IMG/VR virus record: IMGVR_UViG_3300033571_010163
Location: 1 to 28,431 of that record
Strand: one strand, 5' to 3'
Source: a virus
DNA: 28,431 bases
Made by a program: the position numbers and the translations under genes
The notes under the pieces: generated by a model
The model's input: the letters and a program-made list of their open reading frames with translations, nothing else
Database searches by the model: none
What the model was told of the DNA's origin: nothing
Shown here: piece after piece, positions 1-7,256 of the stretch
Layout: every line of letters starts with the position of its first letter
Numbering within the stretch: the first letter of the stretch is position 1

Positions 1-1886
1 GCGAAGAAACTAGTCATCGCTTCTTCGCCGTCGTTGTATCGGTCTTCAGTTGAGAAGCCAATAGTCTGACGTTCGGCATCCTTAGCACCAAGATTAGAAG
101 TCATAATTAAAATAACATTACGACAATCAGCAACCTTACCATTTGATCCAGTGACTTGCCCATTATCCATTAGTTGGAGTAGAATGTTGCTAACATCTGG
201 ATGAGCTTTTTCAATTTCGTCAAGAAGTAGAACACAATGTGGATGTTCTTGTACTTTTGTAATCAACATGCCTGCGTTTTCTTCGTATCCGACGTAACCT
301 GGAGGTGATCCAATCAGTTTAGCAACAGAATGCTTTTCCTGGTATTCGCTCATATCAAAGCGAATTAAGTTTACAGCAAGATTATCTGCTAGTTGCTTTG
401 CTGTCTCGGTCTTACCGCATCCAGTTGGGCCAACAAACAAGAAACTACCAATTGGTTTAGTAGGATCTTTAAGTCCTGCACGAGCAATAAAGATCTTGTC
501 GAGGACATCATCAATAGCCTTGTCCTGTCCAAATACTTTATGCTTCATGTTAGTTTCAAGATTGCTAAGTCCTTCACTCTCTGTTTCTGCAACAGCTTCA
601 ACAGGAAGTTTAACCATCTTGCTTAGTTCAAATTCGATACTCTTCTTTGTAACAATTCGTTCTTTAGAAGCATCAAGTTTAAATCTGGAACAAGCAAGAT
701 CGATAAGATCGATAGCCTTATCTGGCAACTTCTTGTCTGTGAGATATTTAACGGAAAGTTTAACAGCGTCCTCGATAGCAGCATCTGTAATCTCTGCCTT
801 GTGGAATTTTTCGTAATACTTTTTAATACCTTTAATAATATCTATAGAAACTTCTGCTGTTGGCTCATCAACAGTTACTCTTTGGAATCGACGCATTAGA
901 GCACGATCCTTTTCAAAGTGCTTGCGATATTCTTCCCAAGTAGTTGAAGCAATTACCTTAATAGCACCTTTGCTGAGAGCAGGTTTCAGCATATTAGCCA
1001 TATCATTTGGATTGTTATTACTTGAACCAGCACCACTCATCATGTGAGCTTCGTCAATAAATATAATTGCTTTACCTTTACGTTCGATAGCCTTAAGGAC
1101 TGCTTTGAGTCTTTCTTCAAACTCACCACGATATTTTGAACCAGCAAGCATAGCACCGATGTCTAAGTTATAAAGTGTGTGATCCTTAATAAACTCTGGA
1201 ACCTCACCATTAACAATTTCAAAAGCAAGTCCTTCTGCGATAGCAGTCTTACCAACACCTGGATCACCAACAAGAATTACATTAGCCTTGTTACGACGTC
1301 CGAGGGCAAGGATGATACTTTCAATTTCTACTTCACGACCAATAACAGGATCAATCTTATTTTTCTGAACCTGTTGATTCATATTAGCTGTAAATTGTGA
1401 GAGAAGTTTATCGATACCATCGGATCCTATGTTTTCGTCATCAACTTGAATAGTTTCTTCTTCAACATAATCTGCAAATTTTTCTTTTGTAAAGTTTGAT
1501 TTATTAAGATAATAAATTGCATAACTTTTCTTTTCAGAAAGGATACTTAAAAAAAGATCATTTAATTCTATTCTTTGTCTACCATTAAAAAGAACTTGAG
1601 TAAAAGCACGATTTAAACATCTTTCAACTGTTTGAGTTTTTTGTGGTTTAGTCTTTCTTCCAGCACAAACAATATCTTTTAAATTATTTTTAATAAAGTG
1701 TTCTAGATTTATTTTGGTATAATTTAAATCGCCAGGATAATCATTTAGAAAAGTCAAAAATTTATCATTAGTTATCATAGCCAAAACAAGATGTTCAAGA
1801 GTAAGATATTCGTGTTGGTGATTTACTGCAATTGCAACAGCCTTATCATACACAATCTGTAATTCTTCGCTAGGCTCTAAAATCAT
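1..1886 (-). CDS. clpA: ClpA-type AAA+ unfoldase (3' end cut by window edge)
   Basis: Hsp100 ATPase that unfolds substrates and, in bacteria, feeds them to the ClpP protease. The frame is open from an ATG at 1886 to the left edge: 628 codons are visible and roughly 100 or more C-terminal residues are missing compared with E. coli ClpA (758). Seen in order: a Clp N-domain with a typical LTLEHLVLAM segment (residues about 1-140); D1 Walker A GDPGVGKT near 207-214 and Walker B IIFIDEAH near 274-281; D2 Walker A GPTGCGKT near 486-494 (Cys where Val is usual) and Walker B VLLLDEIEKAH near 553-563. The short N-domain/D1 linker without a ClpB coiled-coil middle domain, and an IGF tripeptide at about 609-611 (bases 54-62), favour ClpA over ClpB. 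The start overlaps the deformylase stop as ATGA (1883-1886), implying translational coupling. No clpP or clpS gene is in the window. Confidence 0.93.
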   Translation of the reverse strand, partial: MILEPSEELQIVYDKAVAIAVNHQHEYLTLEHLVLAMITNDKFLTFLNDYPGDLNYTKINLEHFIKNNLKDIVCAGRKTKPQKTQTVERCLNRAFTQVLFNGRQRIELNDLFLSILSEKKSYAIYYLNKSNFTKEKFADYVEEETIQVDDENIGSDGIDKLLSQFTANMNQQVQKNKIDPVIGREVEIESIILALGRRNKANVILVGDPGVGKTAIAEGLAFEIVNGEVPEFIKDHTLYNLDIGAMLAGSKYRGEFEERLKAVLKAIERKGKAIIFIDEAHMMSGAGSSNNNPNDMANMLKPALSKGAIKVIASTTWEEYRKHFEKDRALMRRFQRVTVDEPTAEVSIDIIKGIKKYYEKFHKAEITDAAIEDAVKLSVKYLTDKKLPDKAIDLIDLACSRFKLDASKERIVTKKSIEFELSKMVKLPVEAVAETESEGLSNLETNMKHKVFGQDKAIDDVLDKIFIARAGLKDPTKPIGSFLFVGPTGCGKTETAKQLADNLAVNLIRFDMSEYQEKHSVAKLIGSPPGYVGYEENAGMLITKVQEHPHCVLLLDEIEKAHPDVSNILLQLMDNGQVTGSNGKVADCRNVILIMTSNLGAKDAERQTIGFSTEDRYNDGEEAMTSFF

Positions 1887-2386
1887 CTTTTACCCTTTCG
1901 CATCTTTTTAATAGCTAGATCTAATTTTGTTTTACCTACCCTATTAGTATAACATATTCCGTGAAGATGATCAAATTCGTGTTGAAAGCATTTTGCCATA
2001 TATCCTTCAACTTTAATTTCGTTCCATTTCTGGTCAATGTCCTGATAAGCAGCAATAATCCATGAAGGGCGATCAACATTAAGCCATAATCCTGGAAAAC
2101 TTAAACATCCTTCTTTATCTAAAGTTCTTTCTTCACTAACTTTCAGAATTGTTGGATTGATGAATATTGTAGGTTTTATAAAGCCGTCTATAAAATCGTT
2201 CCCCATAACAAACATTTGATAAGGAACATTAACTTGATTTGCGGCAAGGCCGATGCCTTTATTTTTACGCATTGTATCTATCATCAGGGTCTCTAATAGT
2301 TTAGTATCCTGATCAAAATCGTATTTTGCTACAGGCATATGTAACAACGGAAATGGTTCGTATTGAAGTTCTAATGTGTCTACCAT
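1883..2386 (-). CDS. def: Peptide deformylase
   Basis: Removes the N-formyl group from nascent proteins; a cytosolic metalloenzyme. At 167 residues it is of normal length for the family. All three signature motifs are visible: GIGLAANQ at 44-51, EGCLS at 92-96 (Cys94 is a metal ligand) and HEFDH at 136-140 (two His ligands and the catalytic Glu). It lies between dnaJ (38-base gap) and clpA (4-base ATGA overlap), in one minus-strand unit. The chosen ATG has only a weak purine-rich stretch (AGAG) in front of it, so coupling to dnaJ translation is possible. Deformylases are recurrent in marine phages. In cyanophages they are linked to turnover of the photosystem II D1 protein, but no photosynthesis gene is seen here, so a general role in processing phage proteins is more likely (inference). 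Confidence 0.96.
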   Translation of the reverse strand: MVDTLELQYEPFPLLHMPVAKYDFDQDTKLLETLMIDTMRKNKGIGLAANQVNVPYQMFVMGNDFIDGFIKPTIFINPTILKVSEERTLDKEGCLSFPGLWLNVDRPSWIIAAYQDIDQKWNEIKVEGYMAKCFQHEFDHLHGICYTNRVGKTKLDLAIKKMRKGKR

Positions 2387-2424
2387 GTCTCTAATATAAT
2401 TTACTTCTTGGTATAAATCAACAT

Positions 2425-3297
2425 TTATTCTTTATTCTTTCTTATTTGAGATGCTAAATCTTTTACCAGTTTTATCAAATGTGCATCTTTTACAGCAGGA
2501 GTTTCAACAATAACTTGTATTATAAGATCTCCCTTTACATTATTAAATTTAAGACTTGGAAAACCTAATCCTCTACAAGCAAATTTTTGTCCATTTTGTG
2601 TTCCGGGACTAATATGAAATTCAACTTCTTTATTGTCGATATTTTTTATAGGTTTTTTACAACCGAGCATAGCATCAAATATATCAATATTAATTTTTGT
2701 AATTAAGTGTATGTCTTCTCTACTGAAGTTTCTATCTTTATCAACATCGATATATATTATTAAATCACCTCTAGGTAATTCTGAAATGCTATCATCTCCC
2801 ATTCCCCCCATTTTCATTTGTTGTCCAGCAGCTATTCCTGGCGGAATAGTTATTTCTAATGTTTGATTTTTTCCACTTGGTAACGGATAATCGATAGTCA
2901 TTGTTTTTCCTAGATAACTATCTTTTAGACTTATCTTAACTTTTATCTGCAAGTCACTGTTTTTAGGTTGAGGTCTATTTCCTCTAAATCCGAACCCAAA
3001 CTGTGTAAAAATGTCTTCAAAAGGACTACCAAAAGGATCGCCACTTTGGAACGGATGTCCACTGTGAAATTCATGAAATCCGTTTGGAAACGGATTACCC
3101 CGTTGGCCACCGCCGTGATCGTAAAATTCTTTTTTATCAGGATTGATTAAGTTTTCGTATGCTTCTGTGATAGTTTGAAACTTTTTCTGATCACCACCTC
3201 GATCGGGGTGATGCTTCATAGCAAGTTTGCGATATGCTGCTTTGATTTCTTCTGGTGTCGCAGATTTTCCTACGCCTAATGTATCATAATAATTCAT
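2425..3297 (-). CDS. dnaJ: DnaJ/CbpA-like J-domain co-chaperone
   Basis: Hsp40 co-chaperone expected to deliver clients to host DnaK (Hsp70) and stimulate its ATPase. The protein has 290 residues. The N-terminal J-domain (about 1-65) has the essential HPD at 30-32. A Gly/Phe-rich linker follows (about 62-110, with repeated GNPFPNG- and GDPFGSP-like segments), then two beta-rich client-binding domains (about 115-290). The Cys-rich zinc finger of canonical DnaJ is absent, so this is a class B (CbpA-like) protein. It is the first of a dnaJ-def-clpA unit. A late-type octamer AATAAATA lies about 32 bases upstream at 3329-3336, overlapping the stop of the preceding gene, which suggests late expression. 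The Shine-Dalgarno is weak (AGGGA, far from the ATG). Confidence 0.95.
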   Translation of the reverse strand: MNYYDTLGVGKSATPEEIKAAYRKLAMKHHPDRGGDQKKFQTITEAYENLINPDKKEFYDHGGGQRGNPFPNGFHEFHSGHPFQSGDPFGSPFEDIFTQFGFGFRGNRPQPKNSDLQIKVKISLKDSYLGKTMTIDYPLPSGKNQTLEITIPPGIAAGQQMKMGGMGDDSISELPRGDLIIYIDVDKDRNFSREDIHLITKINIDIFDAMLGCKKPIKNIDNKEVEFHISPGTQNGQKFACRGLGFPSLKFNNVKGDLIIQVIVETPAVKDAHLIKLVKDLASQIRKNKE

Positions 3298-3328
3298 GAT
3301 AATACTTATTCCCTAAAATATGTGGAGA

Positions 3329-3336
3329 TATTTATT
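3329..3336 (-). promoter_or_regulatory. Late-type promoter for dnaJ-def-clpA
   Basis: The minus strand reads AATAAATA, one mismatch from the T4 late consensus TATAAATA, which is read by the phage sigma factor gp55. It overlaps the TAA stop of the upstream gene (3332-3334) and lies about 32 bases before the dnaJ ATG. The octamer recurs upstream of several other genes in the window, which supports it, but a single AT-rich match is weak alone. Confidence 0.5.
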
Positions 3337-4063
3337 TTAGGAGGTTGAAAACTATTACAGAGTTTTCGTTTTCAAAAACAAAATGATCTCCATACTTTGT
3401 AATATTGTAATTACCGAAGTACTTTGTCAACCACATTGTTTCACTCATTGAACTTTCATCAACACGGATCTTACCTGCAAGATTATTTAAAATATCAGTT
3501 CTTGTACCGTATTCTAACATCTGCATTTTTACGGGATTAGCAAATGGACGTTTAAATGTAATTGTATTTCCTTCAGCAGTTAAGTAATCAAATCTACTTC
3601 TACGGAAGAAGTGACGCATTTCACTTTCAAAAATCTCACCCATCTGTGCTTGATAATCTTCTGATGAACTAGGAATATTACCTATCTCATGTAAAGGTTT
3701 GCTATGATAATCTTTATAATATCTAAATTTCCAATCTTCGCAACCTGTAAGTTCGCTAATGCCATACATCATTTCACTGATCTGACGACCAATTTTACGA
3801 TTACGTTCAATTTCAACAAATACTTTATATCGACCGTTTTCGTCTTCGCCTTGACTTACATCAGCATCGAGGACAAAGTCATATCCTTTTTCGATGAAAT
3901 CTGCAAAATCCAGAGCTGCTTGATGACTGGTAACTTCAAATGCAAGAACAACTACACTTTCGTCTTCTCCCATCTTACTTTTATATGAGTCAACCTCAAA
4001 TACCGACTTAACAAGATCTTTTAGATCTTCTGATTTAAGTCCTTCACATAGGTGCTGTTGCAT
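3332..4063 (-). CDS. Uncharacterised phage protein, 243 aa
   Basis: I do not recognise this protein. It has 243 residues, is acidic to neutral, and has no signal peptide, membrane segment or nucleotide-binding motif. Residues about 30-125 are rich in alternating hydrophobic and charged residues (VVVLAFEVTSHQAALDFADF, then KVFVEIERNRKIGRQISEMM), suggesting an alpha/beta domain. A middle segment carries a basic FFRRSRFDYL stretch. The C-terminal part (about 200-243) ends in beta-like segments. Its start overlaps the end of the preceding gene by 20 bases, so the two are almost certainly co-translated, and it is followed by dnaJ. The position among late-promoted genes suggests a virion-assembly or late-function protein (inference). 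Confidence 0.85.
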   Translation of the reverse strand: MQQHLCEGLKSEDLKDLVKSVFEVDSYKSKMGEDESVVVLAFEVTSHQAALDFADFIEKGYDFVLDADVSQGEDENGRYKVFVEIERNRKIGRQISEMMYGISELTGCEDWKFRYYKDYHSKPLHEIGNIPSSSEDYQAQMGEIFESEMRHFFRRSRFDYLTAEGNTITFKRPFANPVKMQMLEYGTRTDILNNLAGKIRVDESSMSETMWLTKYFGNYNITKYGDHFVFENENSVIVFNLLK

Positions 4064-4601
4064 TTATGTCTCCGGCTACAGGCTGTTCGTTTGCAGGGGT
4101 TTCTACAGATTCTTCGCCCATGTTTTGTTCTGTATCTATATTAGAATATAGACTTTCTAAATCAACTGAGTTCTCTTTTTGACCACGTATAGATCCCTTA
4201 AAAATCTCATACATTAATTCTTTAGGCATTTTAATAGTAACTATCCAAATAGGATGTTCGTCTATAATACCTTTTTTACTACCTGGTCGATAATCACTAG
4301 GTTCGTCTATTTTACGAGGCTTCCTAAAAATACTTTCTTCGTAAGAAACTTTACAGTTATAATCTAATAATCTTTTGCCTCCCATAGGATCCGGCATATC
4401 TTCTTTAGGCCACATAAAAGAACATTCTACCCAATGACGACTTACTTTAGGCCCAGCTACAAGTTCACCATTTTCCCAATTTTTAAAAACATAGAGATTT
4501 AATTCGTCTATAACACGTTCAAAATCCTTCAAAACTCTTAGGCTTGTATTGCTATCATAGATAGTAGAAATATTGCGTATAACGTCTTTTTCATCGGTCA
4601 T
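4044..4601 (-). CDS. Uncharacterised phage protein, 185 aa
   Basis: No function is recognised. Residues about 1-130 form a compact region with many aromatic and charged residues (for example WENGELVAG, SRHWVECSFMWPKEDMPDP, HPIWIVTIKMPKELM). The last 45 residues are low-complexity, acidic and Ala/Pro-rich and probably disordered. It is the promoter-proximal gene of the minus-strand set that continues into the 243-residue gene and dnaJ-def-clpA. A late-type octamer GATAAATA lies 25 bases upstream (4626-4633) and an AGGAC ribosome-binding-like element precedes the ATG. The 20-base overlap with the next gene suggests that the two products act together. Confidence 0.86.
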   Translation of the reverse strand: MTDEKDVIRNISTIYDSNTSLRVLKDFERVIDELNLYVFKNWENGELVAGPKVSRHWVECSFMWPKEDMPDPMGGKRLLDYNCKVSYEESIFRKPRKIDEPSDYRPGSKKGIIDEHPIWIVTIKMPKELMYEIFKGSIRGQKENSVDLESLYSNIDTEQNMGEESVETPANEQPVAGDINATAPM

Positions 4602-4625
4602 TTTAAGGGTCCTGTTCGTATTAGT

Positions 4626-4633
4626 TATTTATC
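4626..4633 (-). promoter_or_regulatory. Late-type promoter for the 4044-4601 gene
   Basis: The minus strand reads GATAAATA preceded by C, matching the same CGATAAATA form found before three virion genes at 12321-12328, 17182-17189 and 17953-17960. It is 25 bases from the ATG and sits in the divergent region shared with phoH. Confidence 0.6.
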
Positions 4634-4654
4634 GCTTCAAAACTTAATATATCC

Positions 4655-4663
4655 TGTTATGAT
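4655..4663 (+). promoter_or_regulatory. Extended -10 promoter for phoH
   Basis: TGTTATGAT fits the bacterial sigma70 extended -10 form (TGN followed by TATNAT). No good -35 is present (TTCAAA at 4636-4641 is the nearest candidate), as is common for extended -10 promoters. Transcription would begin near 4670 and leave a leader of about 80 bases that carries two hairpins. This suggests early, host-polymerase expression of phoH, unlike the divergent late gene. Confidence 0.45.
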
Positions 4664-4689
4664 TTTGTCGTAAGTCTTAAATACTTGTG

Positions 4690-4725
4690 TAGGACGCATG
4701 TCCTAGGGTTAGGATATGCTATCCT
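4690..4725 (+). promoter_or_regulatory. Two tandem hairpins/dyads in the phoH leader
   Basis: The first is TAGGAC-GCAT-GTCCTA (4690-4705), a perfect 6-bp stem. The second is AGGATA-TGC-TATCCT (4711-4725), also a perfect 6-bp stem. They share the TAGGA/TCCT core and their centres are about 20.5 bp apart, close to two helical turns. They could be RNA hairpins in the phoH leader or paired operator half-sites for a DNA-binding dimer. The second ends 14 bases before the ribosome-binding site. Confidence 0.5.
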
Positions 4726-4739
4726 GCAATATTAATTGT

Positions 4740-4745
4740 AAGGAG
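4740..4745 (+). promoter_or_regulatory. phoH ribosome-binding site deciding a TTG start
   Basis: AAGGAG at 4740-4745. The first in-frame TTG (4748) is only 2 bases away, too close for initiation. The next in-frame TTG (4754) is 8 bases away, an ideal spacing, so 4754 is chosen. Confidence 0.7.
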
Positions 4746-4753
4746 TTTTGCGT

Positions 4754-5491
4754 TTGTCCAGACAAAGAGCACAAAGAAAAGCACAACAGAACCACAATCA
4801 TAGAAATAATAATGTAATAGATTTACAAGAATATATTCCAGAAAAGAAAAAATCAGTACGAATCGTACCCCGCAACAGAGCACAAGAACAATATTTCCTA
4901 AAATTACAAGATCCTAATAATAGCGTATTATTTGCTGTAGGACCAGCAGGAACAGGTAAAACCCTACTTGCTACTCAAACAGCAATTAAACTATTAAAGG
5001 AAAAAGAAATAGACAAGATCATTGTTACTCGCCCTGCTGTATCAGTTGATGAACAGCATGGCTTTTTACCAGGTGATCTTAATAAAAAAATGGAGCCGTG
5101 GACGAGACCAATATTCGATGTGTTTGCGGAATATTATTATGCTAAAGAAATTCAAAACATGCTCATAGAGGGTGTAGTTGAAGTTTCACCATTAGCATAT
5201 ATGAGAGGGAGAACGTTTAAGAATGCTTTTATAATTGCAGACGAAATGCAGAATGCTACACCTAACCAGATGAAAATGCTACTAACTCGAATAGGCGAGA
5301 ATAGTAGAATGGTAGTCACTGGCGACCTTAAGCAGGCTGACCGCATTGAGGATAACGGTTTGATCGAATTTATCAGACTTCTCAAGAGCAAAGAGAACCT
5401 AAAGTATGTTGACATAGTCAATTTCGGACAAAAGGATATTGAGAGACATCCAGCGGTTAAGGAGATACTGGACATATACGGAGACTTTTGA
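4754..5491 (+). CDS. phoH: PhoH-like P-loop ATPase
   Basis: The PhoH family is a cytosolic P-loop NTPase group linked in bacteria to phosphate starvation and RNA metabolism; its role in phages is unsettled although it is very common in marine phages. From the TTG at 4754 the protein has 245 residues, typical for the phage form. Seen: a basic, Gln/Asn/His-rich N-terminus (about 1-20, possibly nucleic-acid binding), Walker A GPAGTGKT at 63-70, a TRPAV segment, Walker B-like IIADEMQN and a sensor-like VVTGDLKQAD. It is one of only two plus-strand genes here. It has its own extended -10 promoter and tandem leader hairpins, and its stop codon lies inside a hairpin shared with the convergent gp44 gene. 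Confidence 0.96.
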   Translation: MSRQRAQRKAQQNHNHRNNNVIDLQEYIPEKKKSVRIVPRNRAQEQYFLKLQDPNNSVLFAVGPAGTGKTLLATQTAIKLLKEKEIDKIIVTRPAVSVDEQHGFLPGDLNKKMEPWTRPIFDVFAEYYYAKEIQNMLIEGVVEVSPLAYMRGRTFKNAFIIADEMQNATPNQMKMLLTRIGENSRMVVTGDLKQADRIEDNGLIEFIRLLKSKENLKYVDIVNFGQKDIERHPAVKEILDIYGDF

Positions 5492-5520
5492 GAGTAAGGG
5501 TGAAAGCCCTTACTTCTCAA
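5488..5520. terminator. Convergent hairpin holding both stop codons
   Basis: Left arm TTGAGAGTAAGGG (5488-5500) and right arm CCCTTACTTCTCAA (5507-5520) pair over 13 bp with one bulged base and a 6-base loop. The structure contains the phoH TGA (5489-5491) and the gp44 TAA (5510-5512, minus strand). No U-run follows on either strand, so it is not a textbook intrinsic terminator. It may stabilise both mRNA ends or halt convergent transcription. Confidence 0.6.
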
Positions 5521-6436
5521 CTAGGTTAGCAATACGTATCATAGTTGCTGCAAGATTTATTTCAGAATCGGCAACTAATGTATGATCTACTAATCCTTGT
5601 TTAATTATAAGGATAGCCTTATCTTGGATACTTTCGTCACTACTAATTAAATCTAGATTGTCGTATAACCAGCGATAAATATCTTCCATTTCTGCTGGTT
5701 GAGCACTTTTACAAACAAGTTTTCTTGCTTCTTGAATCTTCCCTGATTTAAATAATTCAACCATTTGAAGTTGCCAATCTGAAGTAGCTTTATCACTTTT
5801 ATTTGGCGCTATAAGTTTTCCTGTAGTTGAATTTTGTTGAACAAGGTTAATACATTTTCTTAAATCGGGATAAGTTGCTTTAACAAAGGTATCAAGTGTA
5901 TCTAGATCTAAATCAATATTTTCATTCACAAGAATAGTAGCGACTCGAGCAGTAAACTCATCCTTGTCAACAGTTTCAATATGAAATCCTTGACAACGAG
6001 AATGTAATGCAGGAATAATTTTATGTGGATAATTGCAAGTTAAAATAAATCTTACAACGGAATGATATTCTTCCATTACTCCACGCAATGCTGCTTGGGC
6101 ATTATGTGATAGATAATCAGCCTCGTCTAATAAGATAATTTTAAGATGGCCAAACGCCATAATTTGAGAAAATTGAACAATTCTATCTCGTACATCATCT
6201 ACGCTATTTGTTCTTGATGCATTTATCTCTAATACATCAAACTCATTAACATCTAAAGCATTAATTAACATTTTAGCAAGTGTTGTCTTGCCTATTCCGG
6301 CGCCTCCCGAAAAGATTAAATGAGGAATACTTTTTTCTTTTATCCATGACTCAACCATTGTTCGTTGACTATTGTCTCGGAATACATAATCTTTGATTTC
6401 GATCGGACGATATTTTTCTACCCAAAGATCTTTCAA
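5510..6436 (-). CDS. 44: Sliding-clamp loader ATPase subunit (T4 gp44-like)
   Basis: AAA+ small clamp-loader subunit, which with gp62 loads the gp45 sliding clamp for phage DNA replication. It has 308 residues; T4 gp44 has 319. Seen: LWVEKYRP at the N-terminus (RFC box II style), Walker A GGAGIGKTT at 44-52, a Walker B DEAD box at 104-107, sensor-1-like LTCNYP at 132-137 and the SRC motif at 146-148, where the Arg is the finger acting on the neighbouring subunit. The start is a TTG at 6436, supported by a strong GGAGGAG at 6445-6451 with 8-base spacing. It is the last gene of its cluster and converges on phoH; gp62 and gp45 are not next to it, unlike the 45-44-62 order of T4. Confidence 0.95.
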   Translation of the reverse strand: MKDLWVEKYRPIEIKDYVFRDNSQRTMVESWIKEKSIPHLIFSGGAGIGKTTLAKMLINALDVNEFDVLEINASRTNSVDDVRDRIVQFSQIMAFGHLKIILLDEADYLSHNAQAALRGVMEEYHSVVRFILTCNYPHKIIPALHSRCQGFHIETVDKDEFTARVATILVNENIDLDLDTLDTFVKATYPDLRKCINLVQQNSTTGKLIAPNKSDKATSDWQLQMVELFKSGKIQEARKLVCKSAQPAEMEDIYRWLYDNLDLISSDESIQDKAILIIKQGLVDHTLVADSEINLAATMIRIANLVEK

Positions 6437-6444
6437 TTTACTAT

Positions 6445-6451
6445 CTCCTCC
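6445..6451 (-). promoter_or_regulatory. Strong ribosome-binding site for the gp44 TTG start
   Basis: The minus strand reads GGAGGAG, 8 bases before the TTG at 6436. No ATG occurs at a suitable distance, so this site fixes the start. It abuts the TGA of the upstream hydrolase gene (6453-6455). Confidence 0.75.
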
Positions 6452-6452
6452 A

Positions 6453-7250
6453 TCAACACTGATTAAGTTTTTCTGTTATGTCATTATAAGATATTTGATA
6501 GAATTTTTCTGCAAAATTCTTTTGAGTATTAGGGCCATGATGTATATTATCTCTAGCATAATCAACAACAGTGTGATCGAAAACATATTGTTTTATTCTT
6601 GGAAAATTTATATTCGTAAAATCATAATCATCATCATAAGAATAAAATAAAAAGGTACTATTCCATCTTTCTAATAATAAATTTAATACAGAAAAATTTT
6701 TCTCTGTTTGATAAATTACATATCTTTTTTCGTAAAGAACATCTGACTTCGAATTTTTTTCAACGTATTGCTTCCAGGGTCCCCATTGATCAGTATCCCA
6801 TCTTTCTCTTCTAATAACATGTGGTAATAATGATATTATTATATTAGGTCTCAATAAATCTCCATAATGAATTAAGTATCTAACTAAATGATCTAATCCG
6901 GTTCCGCCTGCTGCTATATTCCAAAATGGAATTTTTTGATTTAGATCGTTACAAATTTTTTTATGAAATACATTAGCCCATGTATCCTCAATAGGTAATC
7001 CTATACCTTCAGTATGACTACACCCAGCAAATACTATTCTAGTAGAATGTCTCTTCCATGATTCGAATTCATCAGACCTAAACCCTTGACTATTATATTT
7101 GTAAGATATATCAGTTGGTCCATAAGGAACTAACTTTTTTACTTTGTTATAATTTTCTTCAGTATCGGGAGAAAACCAATCAAAGACTTTATTAGAAAAA
7201 TATTTTCTAGGAGTTGCTAAAAATTCATTTTCTGTAATATTGTTATTCAT
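6453..7250 (-). CDS. SGNH/GDSL-like hydrolase
   Basis: Likely a serine esterase or acyl hydrolase of the SGNH fold; the substrate is unknown. It has 265 residues. Visible blocks are IVFAGCSHTEGIGL near 70-84 (candidate nucleophile Ser in the GxSxxxG-like block I), WNIAAGGTGLDHL (block II/III-like, with Gly and Asn), and a C-terminal DNIHHGPNTQKNFAE near 234-248 that supplies the expected DxxH pair. No signal peptide or membrane segment is seen, so it may act in the cytosol or on the virion. It is 6 bases downstream of the 92-residue gene, and its stop abuts the gp44 ribosome-binding site. Similar small hydrolases occur in marine T4-like phages. The nearby adenylate-forming enzyme hints at acyl-group chemistry (inference). 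Certainty is good for the fold, low for the substrate. Confidence 0.72.
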   Translation of the reverse strand: MNNNITENEFLATPRKYFSNKVFDWFSPDTEENYNKVKKLVPYGPTDISYKYNSQGFRSDEFESWKRHSTRIVFAGCSHTEGIGLPIEDTWANVFHKKICNDLNQKIPFWNIAAGGTGLDHLVRYLIHYGDLLRPNIIISLLPHVIRRERWDTDQWGPWKQYVEKNSKSDVLYEKRYVIYQTEKNFSVLNLLLERWNSTFLFYSYDDDYDFTNINFPRIKQYVFDHTVVDYARDNIHHGPNTQKNFAEKFYQISYNDITEKLNQC

Positions 7251-7256
7251 AATAAG

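Noticed and set aside
393-1400. Plus-strand open frames opposite clpA
   Set aside because: They lie antisense to a gene with all ClpA motifs, have no ribosome-binding site and give low-complexity Ser/Leu- or Asn/Phe-rich products typical of shadows in AT-rich DNA.
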